64,000 nucleotides of DNA from Curvibacter sp. GWA2_64_110 (lineage in GTDB: Bacteria > Pseudomonadota > Gammaproteobacteria > Burkholderiales > Burkholderiaceae_C), in contig MGPC01000026.1 of NCBI GenBank assembly GCA_001797315.1, positions 1-64,000 on the forward strand, in the 5' to 3' direction. The notes under the pieces were generated by a model. It searched no databases. It was not told the origin of the DNA and was given only the letters and a program-made list of their open reading frames with translations. Shown here piece after piece: positions 1 to 9,603 of this stretch. Both the position numbers and the translations under genes were made by a program. How positions within the stretch are numbered: the stretch's first letter is position 1; every line of letters starts with the position of its first letter.

Positions 1-1
1 C

Positions 2-769
2 AGCGCCGCCAGTTCGGAGCAGAGCCAGGGGGTGGCGCAGGTGGGCGAGGCGGTGACGCAGATGGACCAGGCGACACAGCAGAATGCCGCGCTGGTAGAG
101 GAGATGGCCGCAGCCGCCTCCAGTCTGCGCAGCCAGGCGCAGGATCTGGTGCAGACGGTGGCCGTGTTCAAGCTGTCGACCCAAGAACGTCAGCCGGCCG
201 CTGCTGTGGCACCAGCCGCTGTGCGTTCCCCCGCATCGTCCAGCAAGCCCTATCAGGGCGTGGACCGGCGAGTCCTGGCCAAGCCGGAGGGAAACTCAAC
301 AGGGGCAGGGCAGGAAGAGGGTATCGATCTGGACCACGCCATTCAGGCCCATGCCGACTGGCGCGCCAAACTGCGTACCGCCGCCATGCGCCAGGAGACC
401 ATGGATGCCGACACCATTGGCTGCGATGACTGCTGTGCCCTGGGCAAATGGCTGTATGGCGCGGGCCAGTCGCAATACGGCGGCAGGCCCACGTTTGTCA
501 GCCTGGTGGGGGCGCACCGCGAGTTCCACCAGGAAGCTGGCAAAGTGGCGCGCCTGATCAACCAGGGGGCGTATGACGTGGCCGAGCAACAGCTGGGCAG
601 CAACACCGGTTTCTCGGTGGCCTCCAACAAGGTGGGCGCGGCAGTGGTCCAGTTGAAAAAGGAATTCAAGAGCGCCTCCGTCGGCGCGGCACCGAAAAAG
701 GCGCCGGCAGCCAAATCGGTGGCTCAGCCGGCATCTGTCGGTGCCGATGACGACTGGGAGACGTTTTAA
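2..769 (+). CDS. Methyl-accepting chemotaxis protein, C-terminal part with CZB domain (5' end outside window)
   Basis: The reading frame is open to the left edge, so this is only the end of a chemoreceptor. The first ~35 codons encode the end of the coiled-coil signalling helix; the motif QNAALVEEMAAAA is typical of MCPs of this order. A low-complexity Ala/Pro/Ser linker follows. The last ~150 residues match a chemoreceptor zinc-binding (CZB) domain: an HADWRAKLR segment, a Cys-containing helix ending in ALGKWLYG, then HREFHQEAG, giving the expected three His plus one Cys ligands. CZB domains bind zinc and are reported to respond to zinc or oxidants such as hypochlorite. The ligand-binding domain and membrane segments lie outside the window. 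The gene converges on its right-hand neighbour with about 20 bp between stops. Confidence 0.9.
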   Translation, partial: SAASSEQSQGVAQVGEAVTQMDQATQQNAALVEEMAAAASSLRSQAQDLVQTVAVFKLSTQERQPAAAVAPAAVRSPASSSKPYQGVDRRVLAKPEGNSTGAGQEEGIDLDHAIQAHADWRAKLRTAAMRQETMDADTIGCDDCCALGKWLYGAGQSQYGGRPTFVSLVGAHREFHQEAGKVARLINQGAYDVAEQQLGSNTGFSVASNKVGAAVVQLKKEFKSASVGAAPKKAPAAKSVAQPASVGADDDWETF

Positions 770-790
770 GCGAGTTGACGGCGAGAGCTG

Positions 791-1993
791 TCAATCTTGC
801 TTGAAGGGCGAGCGTCGGACCAGATCGCTCAGGTAGCTCTCCACCCCGGGCCATTCGCGGGCCAGGAACCGTTCCACGGCATCGGCAAAAGCCGGATGAT
901 CCAGCCAGTGCGCGCTGCTGGTCTTGACCGGCAGCAGGGCCCGCGCCAGCTTGTGCTCGCCCTGGGCCCCACCTTCGAAGCGTTGGTAGCCCTGGTCAAT
1001 GCACCATTGCAGCGGCCGGTAGTAGCAGGCTTCGAAGTGCAGGCAGTCCACCCGTTCCAGCGCGCCCCAGTAGCGCCCCCAGGCCACCTTTTCCTTGCCA
1101 TCGTCGGAGATGCCAATCAGGCTGGCGGCCATCGGCCGGCCCCCGCGTTCGGCGATGAATAGCAGCCAATGTTCGGCCAGGGTGGATGCCATGCGGGCGA
1201 AGAAGTCGCGGTTCAGGTAGGGCGCGTTGCCATGTTCCAGGTAGGTGCGCTCGTAGCAGCGGTAGAAAAAGTCCCACTCTTGCGGCGTGATGTCCTGTCC
1301 GCGTGAGCAGCGGAAGCTGATGCCGGCATCCGTGACCTTGCGCCGCTCCTGGCGGATCTTCTTGCGCTTTTCCTGATTGAGCGAGGCGAGGAAAGCGTCG
1401 AAATCGGCATAACCCGGCCTGGTGTTCTGCCAGTGGAACTGTACGCTGTGGCGCCGCATCAGGCCGGCATGCTGGCTGGCCTCAAGGTCGTCGTCACTGC
1501 CAAACAGCAGGTGCAGCGAGGAGAGGTGTTCTGTTCGGCATGTCTTGAGCACGGCTTGTACCAGCGCCTCACGTGTGTGGGCATTGCGGGCCAGCAAGCG
1601 GCTGCCTGGAACCGGTGTGAAAGGTACGGCCACCACGGCCTTGGGGTAATAGGCGAGGCCGTGTTCGGCGTAAGCATTGGCCCATGCCCAATCGAACACA
1701 TATTCGCCGTAAGAATGCTCCTTGAGGTAGAGCGGGCAGGCTGCAAGCAACTGCGCTTGCCGGGATTCGTTGTCCGTCAGGGCTGGAGAGGCTGCGTCTT
1801 CCCATAGCGTGACAAAACGCGGTGTCCAACCGGTGGCCGGCGTGGCGCAGCCGCTCTCGTGCAGAGCCGCCAGGTACTCATGCCGCATGAAGGGCGTGGG
1901 CTGGGCTTGCTGTGCCAGCAGGCGGTTCCACTGTGCGGCATCGACTTGCAGCGGCGAGTCCAGCACCCGGATGACATAATCGGTTTTGCTCAC
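791..1993 (-). CDS. FemAB-like GNAT-fold acyltransferase (PF04339/DUF482 family)
   Basis: A 400-residue protein of the FemAB-like GNAT-fold family (often called peptidoglycan biosynthesis protein or DUF482). The family signature is seen in the basic segment EKRKKIRQERRKV, the middle part LFIAERGGRPMAASL, and the C-terminal FEGGAQGEHKLARALLP. The substrate of this branch is not known. I chose the GTG start at 1993 because GGGAG lies a few bases upstream; the frame stays open to 2131, but that would overlap the divergent nadE start. Only 27 bp separate the two divergent start codons, so the promoters must lie inside or overlap the coding regions. Confidence 0.8.
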   Translation of the reverse strand: MSKTDYVIRVLDSPLQVDAAQWNRLLAQQAQPTPFMRHEYLAALHESGCATPATGWTPRFVTLWEDAASPALTDNESRQAQLLAACPLYLKEHSYGEYVFDWAWANAYAEHGLAYYPKAVVAVPFTPVPGSRLLARNAHTREALVQAVLKTCRTEHLSSLHLLFGSDDDLEASQHAGLMRRHSVQFHWQNTRPGYADFDAFLASLNQEKRKKIRQERRKVTDAGISFRCSRGQDITPQEWDFFYRCYERTYLEHGNAPYLNRDFFARMASTLAEHWLLFIAERGGRPMAASLIGISDDGKEKVAWGRYWGALERVDCLHFEACYYRPLQWCIDQGYQRFEGGAQGEHKLARALLPVKTSSAHWLDHPAFADAVERFLAREWPGVESYLSDLVRRSPFKQD

Positions 1994-2020
1994 ACGGCTC
2001 CCGAACGGTTCTTTCTTTCC

Positions 2021-3706
2021 ATGACACTCAGTATCTGCGTTGCGCAGCTCAACTTTGTCGTCGGCGACATGGCCGGCAATGCGCAAAAAATCATCGAGGC
2101 GGCGCGCAGCGCCCATGCTGCGGGCGCGCACCTGCTGCTGACGCCGGAATTGTCCATTTGCGGTTATGCGGCAGAAGACCTGTTCCTGCGGCCATCTTTC
2201 ATCGCTGCCTGCGATGATGCCGTGAAAACAGTGGCCCGCGAGCTGGCCGGGTTAAAGGACATGACGGTGGTGGTGGGGCATCCCGCCGGTGTCGACCAGG
2301 CCGGGGTTCGTACCCGTTCGGTGTCGGTGCCCAACCGCCTGAACGCTGCCAGCGTCCTGCGCGAAGGCAGCGTGGTGGCCCGTTATGCCAAGCGCGAACT
2401 GCCCAACTACCAGGTGTTCGACGAGCGCCGCTATTTCCTGCCGGGGCAGGAGGTCTGTGTTTTCGAAGCCGGCCCGGCGGACGCACGCGTCAAGGTCGGC
2501 CTGCTGATCTGCGAAGACGCCTGGTTCGAGGCGCCGGCGCGCCTGACGCGCGCGGCCGGGGCCGAACTGCTGGCGGTGATCAACGCCTCGCCCTTCCATG
2601 TGGGCAAGGGGCTGGAGCGTGAGCAGATGATGCGTCAACGGGCCCAGGCCTGCGGCCTGCCGCTGGTCTATGCCCATCTGGTGGGCGGGCAGGACGAGGT
2701 GGTGTTCGAGGGACATTCCTTCGCTGTCAACGCCGACGGCTCGCTCGCGGGTCGTGCCCCGAGTTTTGAGGAAAATCTGTTTAAAGTCCTTGTCAATATT
2801 GCGCCGGGCGCTATTAATTTGGTAGCTAATGTGGCGCCGGAACGTTCGGCTGATGCCGATCTGTGGGATGCCCTGGTGCTGGGCGTGCGCGACTACATCG
2901 GCAAGAACGGCTTTCCCGGCGCGATCATCGGACTGTCGGGCGGCATCGACTCGGCGCTGGTACTGGCGATTGCAGTCGATGCACTGGGGGCCGAGCGGGT
3001 GCGCACCGTCATGATGCCGTCGCCTTATACGGCCGACATCAGCTGGATCGATGCGCGCGACATGGCGACCCGCCTGGGTGTGCGCTACGACGAGATCTCC
3101 ATTACGCCGGAGTTTGAGGCTTTCAAGTCCTCGCTGGCCGAGCAGTTCCGCGGTCTGCCGGAAGACACGACCGAGGAGAACATCCAGGCCCGTATCCGCG
3201 GCACGCTGCTGATGGCCCTGTCCAACAAGAGCGGCCGCATCGTGCTGACCACCGGCAACAAGTCGGAGATGGCCACGGGGTACTGCACGCTCTATGGCGA
3301 CATGGCTGGCGGCTTTGCGGTGATCAAGGACCTGGCCAAGACCACGGTGTTCCGCCTGGCGCACTGGCGCAATGCGCACGATCCCTTCGAGACCGGTCGT
3401 AGCCCGATTCCCGAGCGCATCATCACGCGCCCGCCCAGTGCCGAGCTGCGTCCCGGCCAGGTGGACCAGGACAGCCTGCCCCCTTATGAAGTGCTGGATG
3501 CGATTCTGGAGCGCTACATGGAAAACGACGAGAGCATCGAGGAGATCGTGGCCCAGGGCTATGACCGGGCCGATGTGGAGAAGGTGACCCGCCTCATCAA
3601 GATCAACGAGTACAAGCGCCGCCAGGCGCCGGTCGGTATCCGGGTGACGCACCGCAGCTTCGGCAAGGATTGGCGTTATCCTATTACCAACCGGTTCCGG
3701 GCCTGA
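2021..3706 (+). CDS. nadE: Glutamine-dependent NAD+ synthetase
   Basis: Two-domain enzyme of 561 residues that converts nicotinate adenine dinucleotide to NAD+ with ATP and glutamine-derived ammonia. The N-terminal nitrilase-type glutaminase carries the Glu-Lys-Cys triad at about E43 (TPELSICGY), K124 (RYAKRELPNY) and C164 (LLICEDAWF). The C-terminal synthetase has the ATP pyrophosphatase P-loop SGGIDS at 306-311 and the TTGNKSEMATGY segment. The ATG at 2021 is chosen because the protein then begins with the family's usual MTLSICVAQLNF; the frame runs further upstream without similarity. A GC-poor patch around 2760-2830 inside the linker contains a copy of the dispersed 17-bp repeat. glnB follows after 61 bp. 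Confidence 0.95.
   Translation: MTLSICVAQLNFVVGDMAGNAQKIIEAARSAHAAGAHLLLTPELSICGYAAEDLFLRPSFIAACDDAVKTVARELAGLKDMTVVVGHPAGVDQAGVRTRSVSVPNRLNAASVLREGSVVARYAKRELPNYQVFDERRYFLPGQEVCVFEAGPADARVKVGLLICEDAWFEAPARLTRAAGAELLAVINASPFHVGKGLEREQMMRQRAQACGLPLVYAHLVGGQDEVVFEGHSFAVNADGSLAGRAPSFEENLFKVLVNIAPGAINLVANVAPERSADADLWDALVLGVRDYIGKNGFPGAIIGLSGGIDSALVLAIAVDALGAERVRTVMMPSPYTADISWIDARDMATRLGVRYDEISITPEFEAFKSSLAEQFRGLPEDTTEENIQARIRGTLLMALSNKSGRIVLTTGNKSEMATGYCTLYGDMAGGFAVIKDLAKTTVFRLAHWRNAHDPFETGRSPIPERIITRPPSAELRPGQVDQDSLPPYEVLDAILERYMENDESIEEIVAQGYDRADVEKVTRLIKINEYKRRQAPVGIRVTHRSFGKDWRYPITNRFRA
2810..2826. repeat. Dispersed 17-bp inverted repeat, copy 1 (inside nadE)
   Basis: GCTAT and GTAGC arms separated by seven bases, 17 bp in all, in frame within the nadE interdomain region. 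It belongs to the same family as copies at 54265, 54588 and 63201. It sits in an AT-rich patch unlike the flanking coding DNA. Confidence 0.5.
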
Positions 3707-3719
3707 TAATCGGGCTTGA

Positions 3720-4683
<964 letters not shown>

Positions 4684-4687
<4 letters not shown>

Positions 4688-5085
4688 GAAAAAAACCTTT
4701 GCCATAGGGCGGCAAGCCAAATGCCGATGCACAGGAGCAGGCTCAACAGCACGGCCGCGCTGCCCATGTCCTTGGCGCGCTTGGAGAGGTCGTGCCATTC
4801 GGGGCCGATGCGATCGATGGCGGTCTCGATGCCGGTGTTGAGCAGTTCGACAATCATCACGATGAGGACGGAGCCGGCCAACAGCGCGGTTTCCATCCAG
4901 TTGCGTCCGGCCCAGAGCGATAGCGGCAGCAGCACGATGGCGGCCAGCGCCTCCTGACGGAAGGCGGTTTCCTGCCAGCCGGCGCGCAGCCCCTCCATGG
5001 AATAGCCCAGGGCATGCCACATGCGGTTGACGCCGCTGCGGGATTTTTGGGGGTTGACGTCTGAATTTTCCTGAAAATCTGGCAT
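4684..5085 (-). CDS. dgkA: Diacylglycerol kinase (DgkA type)
   Basis: A 133-residue integral membrane kinase that phosphorylates diacylglycerol (or undecaprenol) using ATP. It shows the DgkA active-site motif ELLNTGIETAIDRI followed by KRAKDMGSAAVL, and three hydrophobic segments at roughly 47-63, 66-82 and 107-128. A 20-residue hydrophilic leader precedes the first amphipathic helix (MWHALGYSMEGLR), typical for this order. Coupled by ATGA overlap to the downstream LOG-family gene. Confidence 0.92.
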
Positions 5086-5115
5086 GCGCAGATTGTCACC
5101 GAGCTTTGTGACGCT

Positions 5116-5667
5116 TCAGCGGCTCAGCGGCTGAGAACTGATCAATCGAGTACCGGCCAGGGCGTCATGCCAGAACTGCCGCTGGGGATGGAAGCGGCTC
5201 AACAAGGCCCAGACGGCAACCCAGCCCAGGACGATGACGGCCGATTCGGCGCCGGTCAGTCCGAACGGGGCCATGGCGGCCAGGGCCGGCAGAAACCAGA
5301 GCCAAGCCAAGACATAACGCAGCAAGGCGCGGGCCTGTGTGAGCGGGCGGCCTTGGGTGTCAACAACACGGATGTGCCAGGTTTTCATGGCCAGCGTCTG
5401 GCCTTTGGCCCAGAACCAGGTGAAGTAGATGCCCAGCACGACAAACAAGAAGGCCTGCTGCACATGCCGGTTCTCCAGTGCGTGCCGTGTTTGCGTCAGG
5501 GTGCTGAAGAGGTAGCCGGCGATGAAGATCACGCCGAACAGAAGCAGCCCCTCATACAGCCAGCACGCCATACGCCGCCATAGGCCGGGGGCCTGCAGAG
5601 AGTGAGACGTAGCGGGGACGTTGCCGGAGGATGCGTGCGGCTGGCTGCTTGCCTGATTCGAAATCAT
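5116..5667 (-). CDS. RDD family membrane protein
   Basis: A 183-residue protein with an RDD domain: an N-terminal Arg (GLWRRMACWLYEGLLLFG) and membrane segments near 40-60, 78-95, 120-140 and 143-160. Function of the family is poorly defined; some members are linked to ion transport. The start codon overlaps the stop of the upstream DUF3106 gene (ATGA), so it is translated as the last gene of the sigma-DUF3619-DUF3106-RDD operon. Confidence 0.82.
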   Translation of the reverse strand: MISNQASSQPHASSGNVPATSHSLQAPGLWRRMACWLYEGLLLFGVIFIAGYLFSTLTQTRHALENRHVQQAFLFVVLGIYFTWFWAKGQTLAMKTWHIRVVDTQGRPLTQARALLRYVLAWLWFLPALAAMAPFGLTGAESAVIVLGWVAVWALLSRFHPQRQFWHDALAGTRLISSQPLSR

Positions 5668-6395
5668 TGATCGGGAGCTGGCTCGGTTGTTTCCGTCGTC
5701 GCGGGCGGTACTGTTGTCTGTGTCGTTGCCGGCGGTGTTGACAAGACGGGCTGCGGCAGCAGGGTGTTGGCCTGAAGCGGTATCGGCTTGGCGGATGGGT
5801 TTTCGGGTTTGGGTGTATGGCGGGTCACCGGTACCTTGGTCAGCTTATCCGTCGCCACGACGGGTTTGACGATGGCGGCACCTGTTGTCGGCTTGGCGGG
5901 CGCCTTGGCGGCCAGCTTTTTCTTCTCTTCCGGGCTGAGTTCCTGATAGGCCTGCCATTGGACGGCCTTTTCCTGCGGAGAGAGTTTCTTGGTTTCGACG
6001 AAGTTCAGGCGTGCCTGCGTTCGCTGCTGCTGGCTGAGTGAAACCCATTCGCTCATGCGGCTGTGCATCATGGCTTGCTCGGCAGGCGGCAGGGTGTGGT
6101 AATTCCTGGAAATTTCCAGCCACTTGCGCTTGCGCTCCGCGGGCAGTTCGTGCCATTTGCCAGCCAGAGGGCGCAATGCCCGTTGTTGAGCGGGCGTCAG
6201 CTTTTGCCAAGTCGGCTGGCTGGACGATCTCGCTGCCGGGGTTTTCCGGGGGGCTGTCGTGGTGGGGGTGGTCTGCGCCCCCTCTACCTGAGGGGGGGGC
6301 GCCGCGGGGGGCGCCGTTTGCGCCTGTGCGAATACCGTCGGACTGCTCAAGACCGCCATCAACACCCATGCAAAATTAGCAAAAACTCTCGCCAT
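5664..6395 (-). CDS. DUF3106 domain protein, exported
   Basis: A 243-residue protein with an N-terminal signal peptide (hydrophobic core FAWVLMAVLSSPTVFA, cleavage predicted after VFAQA). The middle part carries a DUF3106 region built from repeats of the type LTPAQQRALRPLAGKW, SPQEKAVQWQAYQEL and LSPEEKKKLAAKA. The flanks are low-complexity Pro/Thr/Ala, including a C-terminal tail rich in TTQTTVPP units. Likely periplasmic, function unknown. The gene lies between the DUF3619 and RDD genes and overlaps the latter by four bases. Confidence 0.8.
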   Translation of the reverse strand: MARVFANFAWVLMAVLSSPTVFAQAQTAPPAAPPPQVEGAQTTPTTTAPRKTPAARSSSQPTWQKLTPAQQRALRPLAGKWHELPAERKRKWLEISRNYHTLPPAEQAMMHSRMSEWVSLSQQQRTQARLNFVETKKLSPQEKAVQWQAYQELSPEEKKKLAAKAPAKPTTGAAIVKPVVATDKLTKVPVTRHTPKPENPSAKPIPLQANTLLPQPVLSTPPATTQTTVPPATTETTEPAPDQ

Positions 6396-6407
6396 GGCGT
6401 CGACTGT

Positions 6408-6848
6408 TTACTGGGCCTGTTGTTCGAGACGGGATTTGAGGAACTGCACGAAGCCGGCATCGGTATAGGCGGCAGGCGGCAGGTCATCCGTGAGAATGGC
6501 CGCATCGATATCTGCCAGCTCTTTGGCATTGAAATCGTCGTCGAGCATATTCATGGCAATCAGACCCGCAATCAGAAGCAGCAGCGGAATGATCGCCGCC
6601 AGTCGATGCCACAGGCTCCCCTCGCTATCGCCAAAACCGAGCGTGGCTGCGCCGCCATTGTTCAGGACCTGGGGTGCTGTGGCAGTTTGGGGCGCTCTGC
6701 GCTGGCCCAGCGCCTGCATCCGTGCGGCGCGCAGACGCTCCGAAATGTCGTAGGGAAGGGCGGTGGTGGATTCGGATAAACGTGCGGCCACGGACCGGCC
6801 GAAGCGGTCCTGGAGAGACGGGTCTTGCTGATGTGTCGAATGCTTCAT
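6408..6848 (-). CDS. DUF3619 family membrane protein
   Basis: A 146-residue protein with a cytosolic N-terminal half (DRFGRSVAARLSEST, YDISERLRAARMQAL), one membrane segment (LAAIIPLLLLIAGLIAMNML, about 85-104) and an acidic extracytoplasmic tail ending FLKSRLEQQAQ. The position next to an ECF sigma gene and the single-pass topology resemble an anti-sigma factor, but no zinc anti-sigma or RsdA signature is visible, so that role is an inference. Start at 6848 overlaps the sigma factor stop (ATGA). Confidence 0.8.
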   Translation of the reverse strand: MKHSTHQQDPSLQDRFGRSVAARLSESTTALPYDISERLRAARMQALGQRRAPQTATAPQVLNNGGAATLGFGDSEGSLWHRLAAIIPLLLLIAGLIAMNMLDDDFNAKELADIDAAILTDDLPPAAYTDAGFVQFLKSRLEQQAQ

Positions 6849-7468
6849 AGTCGTATTCCCTTGGCTTTTAATGCCTTGCTCAGGGCCTGAACTGCCCTGG
6901 AACAGTGCGTTTTCACGCTGCCCTCGGAACAGCCCATGGCGGCCGCTGTCTCGGCCACGTCCAAATCCTCCCAATAACGCATGAGGAAGGCTTCCCGTTG
7001 ACGGGTGGGCAACTCCTGGATTTTCTTCTCGATTTCAAGCAAGACTTGGGCCCGTTCCGTCTGGCTTTCCGCGCTTTCAGTTCGATTGGAACCATCCGAG
7101 GCGTCCAAAGTTTCCAAAAGGTCGAAATCACCGTCCAGGTCATTCGACTCAAAGTCGCTCATGTTTGAAAACAGGGCGTTGCGGGTTTTTTGCCGTCGAA
7201 ACCAGTCCAGTGTGCAGTTGGACAGGATGCGCTGGAACAGCATGGGCAGTTCCGCGATCGGCTTGTGGCTGTAGTGCTCGACCAGCTTCATCATGCTGTC
7301 TTGGACGATGTCCAGGGCGGCTTCGTCGTTGCGAACGTGATACACCGAACGCTTGAACGCGCGCTTTTCAACGCTTTTCAGGAAATCAGAGAGTTCTTGT
7401 TCGGTGGCCAAGCGCGTGAAACCCGGGCGGGTGTTTGAAGTGTCTCGATGTTCTGGCACGCCCCGCAT
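6845..7468 (-). CDS. ECF-type RNA polymerase sigma factor
   Basis: A 207-residue sigma-70 family protein. Region 2 spans about 25-100 (AALDIVQDSMMKLVEHY and LDWFRRQKTRNALF), an acidic linker follows, and region 4 is at about 145-200 (LPTRQREAFLMRYWEDLDVAETAAAMG, then the recognition helix SEGSVKTHCSRA). It would direct RNA polymerase to a dedicated promoter set. The first 22 codons are weakly conserved; a TTG at 7411 beginning LATEQELSDFLK is an alternative start. It leads the operon with DUF3619, DUF3106 and RDD genes, all linked by 4-nt overlaps or short gaps. Target promoters are not evident. Confidence 0.88.
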   Translation of the reverse strand: MRGVPEHRDTSNTRPGFTRLATEQELSDFLKSVEKRAFKRSVYHVRNDEAALDIVQDSMMKLVEHYSHKPIAELPMLFQRILSNCTLDWFRRQKTRNALFSNMSDFESNDLDGDFDLLETLDASDGSNRTESAESQTERAQVLLEIEKKIQELPTRQREAFLMRYWEDLDVAETAAAMGCSEGSVKTHCSRAVQALSKALKAKGIRL

Positions 7469-7523
7469 TGGGGTGCACTTTGGAGACGATTATGGCACCG
7501 GGGGCCTATTTTCCAGGACTGGA

Positions 7524-7552
7524 TTTCAATTTCATTGGTGCAGTGCGATAAT
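7524..7552 (+). promoter_or_regulatory. Possible ilvI promoter
   Basis: A GATAAT hexamer at 7547-7552 lies 17 bp downstream of a weak -35 (TTTCAA, 7524-7529) in the 234-bp gap between the sigma factor and ilvI. The transcript would have a leader of about 145 nt. I looked for a leader peptide rich in Ile/Val/Leu codons and a terminator there and found neither. Confidence 0.25.
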
Positions 7553-7702
7553 CTGCTTTGCGAATCAAAAAGCAAACGGGTCACAGCACGGTGCTACAAG
7601 CAATGCGCCCATGGCTTTGACCTTAAGTCCCGACGCGACACCACAAGTGTTTGCGAAGGGGCACCCAAGGTTTTTCGTTAGAGAAATTCACAAAGGTTCA
7701 TC

Positions 7703-9481
7703 ATGGAAATTTCAAAAGCTGAAATCGCTTCGGCCGCCGCCGCCAGTCCAGCCGGTCATGCCGAGGAACTGCGTGGCGCAGAAATCCTGGTCAAGGCGCT
7801 GCAGGCCGAAGGCGTCAAGTACATCTGGGGTTATCCTGGCGGCGCGGTCCTGCACATCTACGACGCCTTCTACAAGCAGGACACTATCCAGCACATCCTG
7901 GTGCGGCATGAGCAGGCCGCTGTCCATGCCGCTGACGGCTACGCCCGTGCCACGGGCGATGTGGGCGTGGCGCTGGTGACTTCGGGGCCGGGCGTGACCA
8001 ATGCCATCACCGGCATTGCCACGGCCTATATGGACAGCATTCCGATGGTGATCGTGACCGGCCAAGTTCCGACGGCAGCGATCGGCCTGGATGCCTTCCA
8101 GGAATGCGACACCGTGGGCATCACACGCCCCATTGTCAAGCACAACTTCCTGGTCAAGGATGCACGCGATCTGGCTGCGACCATGAAAAAGGCTTTCCAC
8201 ATTGCCCGCAGTGGCCGTCCTGGCCCGGTGGTGGTGGATATTCCGAAGGACGTCTCGTTCAAGAAGGTGGCCTACGCGGGTTATCCGGAATCGGTGGAAA
8301 TGCGCTCCTACAACCCGGTGCGCAAGGGGCATACGGGGCAGATTCGCAAGGCGCTGCAACTGCTGCTGACGGCCAAGCGTCCCTACATCTACACCGGCGG
8401 CGGGGTGTTGCTGGGCAATGCCACGGCCGAGTTGCGTGCCTTGGTGGACATGCTGGGCTATCCCTGCACCAACACCCTGATGGGCCTGGGTGCCTACCCC
8501 GCATCGGATCCCAAGTTCCTGGGCATGCTGGGCATGCACGGCACGATCGAGGCCAACAACGCCATGCAGAACTGCGATGTGCTGCTGGCCGTAGGCGCGC
8601 GGTTTGACGACCGGGTGATCGGCAATCCCAAACACTTTGCCCAGAACGAGCGCAAGATCATCCACATTGACATCGATCCGTCGAGCATTTCCAAGCGTGT
8701 CAAGGTGGATATTCCGATCGTTGGCGATGTCAAGGACGTGCTGACCGAGATGCTCGCCATGATCAAGGAAAGTGCGATCAAGCCCGACGCCCAGGCGCTG
8801 GGCGGCTGGTGGGAGGCGATCGAGGGCTGGCGCAAGCGCGATTGCCTGAAATACGACCGTGGGAACAAGGACGTCATCAAGCCGCAGTACGTGATCGAGA
8901 CGCTGTGGAACATGACCAAGGATGCAGATACCTACATCACGTCCGATGTGGGTCAGCACCAGATGTGGGCGGCACAGTACTACCGTTTTGACGAGCCGCG
9001 GCGCTGGATCAACTCCGGCGGCCTGGGCACCATGGGCGTGGGCATTCCCTACGCCATGGGCATCAAGCTGGCCAAGCCGGAGAGTGAGGTCTATTGCGTG
9101 ACCGGTGAGGGATCGGTGCAGATGTGCATCCAGGAGCTCTCCACCTGCTTGCAGTACAACACGCCGATCAAGATCCTGTCGCTGAACAACCGCTACCTCG
9201 GCATGGTGCGCCAGTGGCAGGAGATCGAGTACTCGGGCCGCTACAGCCACAGTTACATGGATGCGCTGCCGAACTTCGTCAAGCTGGCCGAGGCCTATGG
9301 CCACGTCGGCATGCTGATCGAGCGGCCGCAGGACGTGGAGCCGGCGTTGCGCGAAGCACGCAAGCTCAAGGACCGCACGGTGTTCATGGACTTCCGTACC
9401 GATCCCACCGAGAACGTGTTCCCGATGGTGCAGGCCGGCAAGGGCATTACCGAGATGCTGCTGGGCAGCGAGGACTTGTAA
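7703..9481 (+). CDS. ilvI: Acetolactate synthase, catalytic (large) subunit
   Basis: A 592-residue thiamine diphosphate enzyme that condenses two pyruvates to 2-acetolactate, or pyruvate and 2-oxobutyrate, in Ile/Val/Leu synthesis. Visible are the catalytic Glu in VRHEQAAVHAADGYARATG (about residue 75), the QVPTAAIGLDAFQE segment, and the ThDP/Mg motif starting at VTGEGSVQMCIQEL and ending SLNNRYLG (about 463-495). The N-terminal ~20 residues are an Ala-rich extension. Its regulatory subunit gene follows after about 120 bp, then ilvC, so the three consecutive pathway steps are probably co-transcribed. Confidence 0.96.
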   Translation: MEISKAEIASAAAASPAGHAEELRGAEILVKALQAEGVKYIWGYPGGAVLHIYDAFYKQDTIQHILVRHEQAAVHAADGYARATGDVGVALVTSGPGVTNAITGIATAYMDSIPMVIVTGQVPTAAIGLDAFQECDTVGITRPIVKHNFLVKDARDLAATMKKAFHIARSGRPGPVVVDIPKDVSFKKVAYAGYPESVEMRSYNPVRKGHTGQIRKALQLLLTAKRPYIYTGGGVLLGNATAELRALVDMLGYPCTNTLMGLGAYPASDPKFLGMLGMHGTIEANNAMQNCDVLLAVGARFDDRVIGNPKHFAQNERKIIHIDIDPSSISKRVKVDIPIVGDVKDVLTEMLAMIKESAIKPDAQALGGWWEAIEGWRKRDCLKYDRGNKDVIKPQYVIETLWNMTKDADTYITSDVGQHQMWAAQYYRFDEPRRWINSGGLGTMGVGIPYAMGIKLAKPESEVYCVTGEGSVQMCIQELSTCLQYNTPIKILSLNNRYLGMVRQWQEIEYSGRYSHSYMDALPNFVKLAEAYGHVGMLIERPQDVEPALREARKLKDRTVFMDFRTDPTENVFPMVQAGKGITEMLLGSEDL

Positions 9482-9603
9482 CGCACCAGGACCGGGTCCT
9501 GTATCGGGCCTGGTTATATTTTTTAATCGTAGACGAATCTATTGCCTGCCAAGCCCTGCCGTTACCGCGGCCGGGGGAGGGCAGCGAAAAGAGGAATCCT
9601 GAC

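Noticed and set aside
2252-3652. 466-codon open frame antisense to nadE
   Set aside because: Shadow frame with no recognisable domain; nadE motifs are intact on the other strand.
7469-7702. Attenuator or riboswitch upstream of ilvI
   Set aside because: No leader peptide with Ile, Val or Leu codon runs and no terminator hairpin were found, unlike the case of leuA.
7712-9304. 530-codon open frame antisense to ilvI
   Set aside because: His/Asp/Val-rich composition typical of the complement of a conserved GC-rich gene, no ribosome site, and ilvI is certain.
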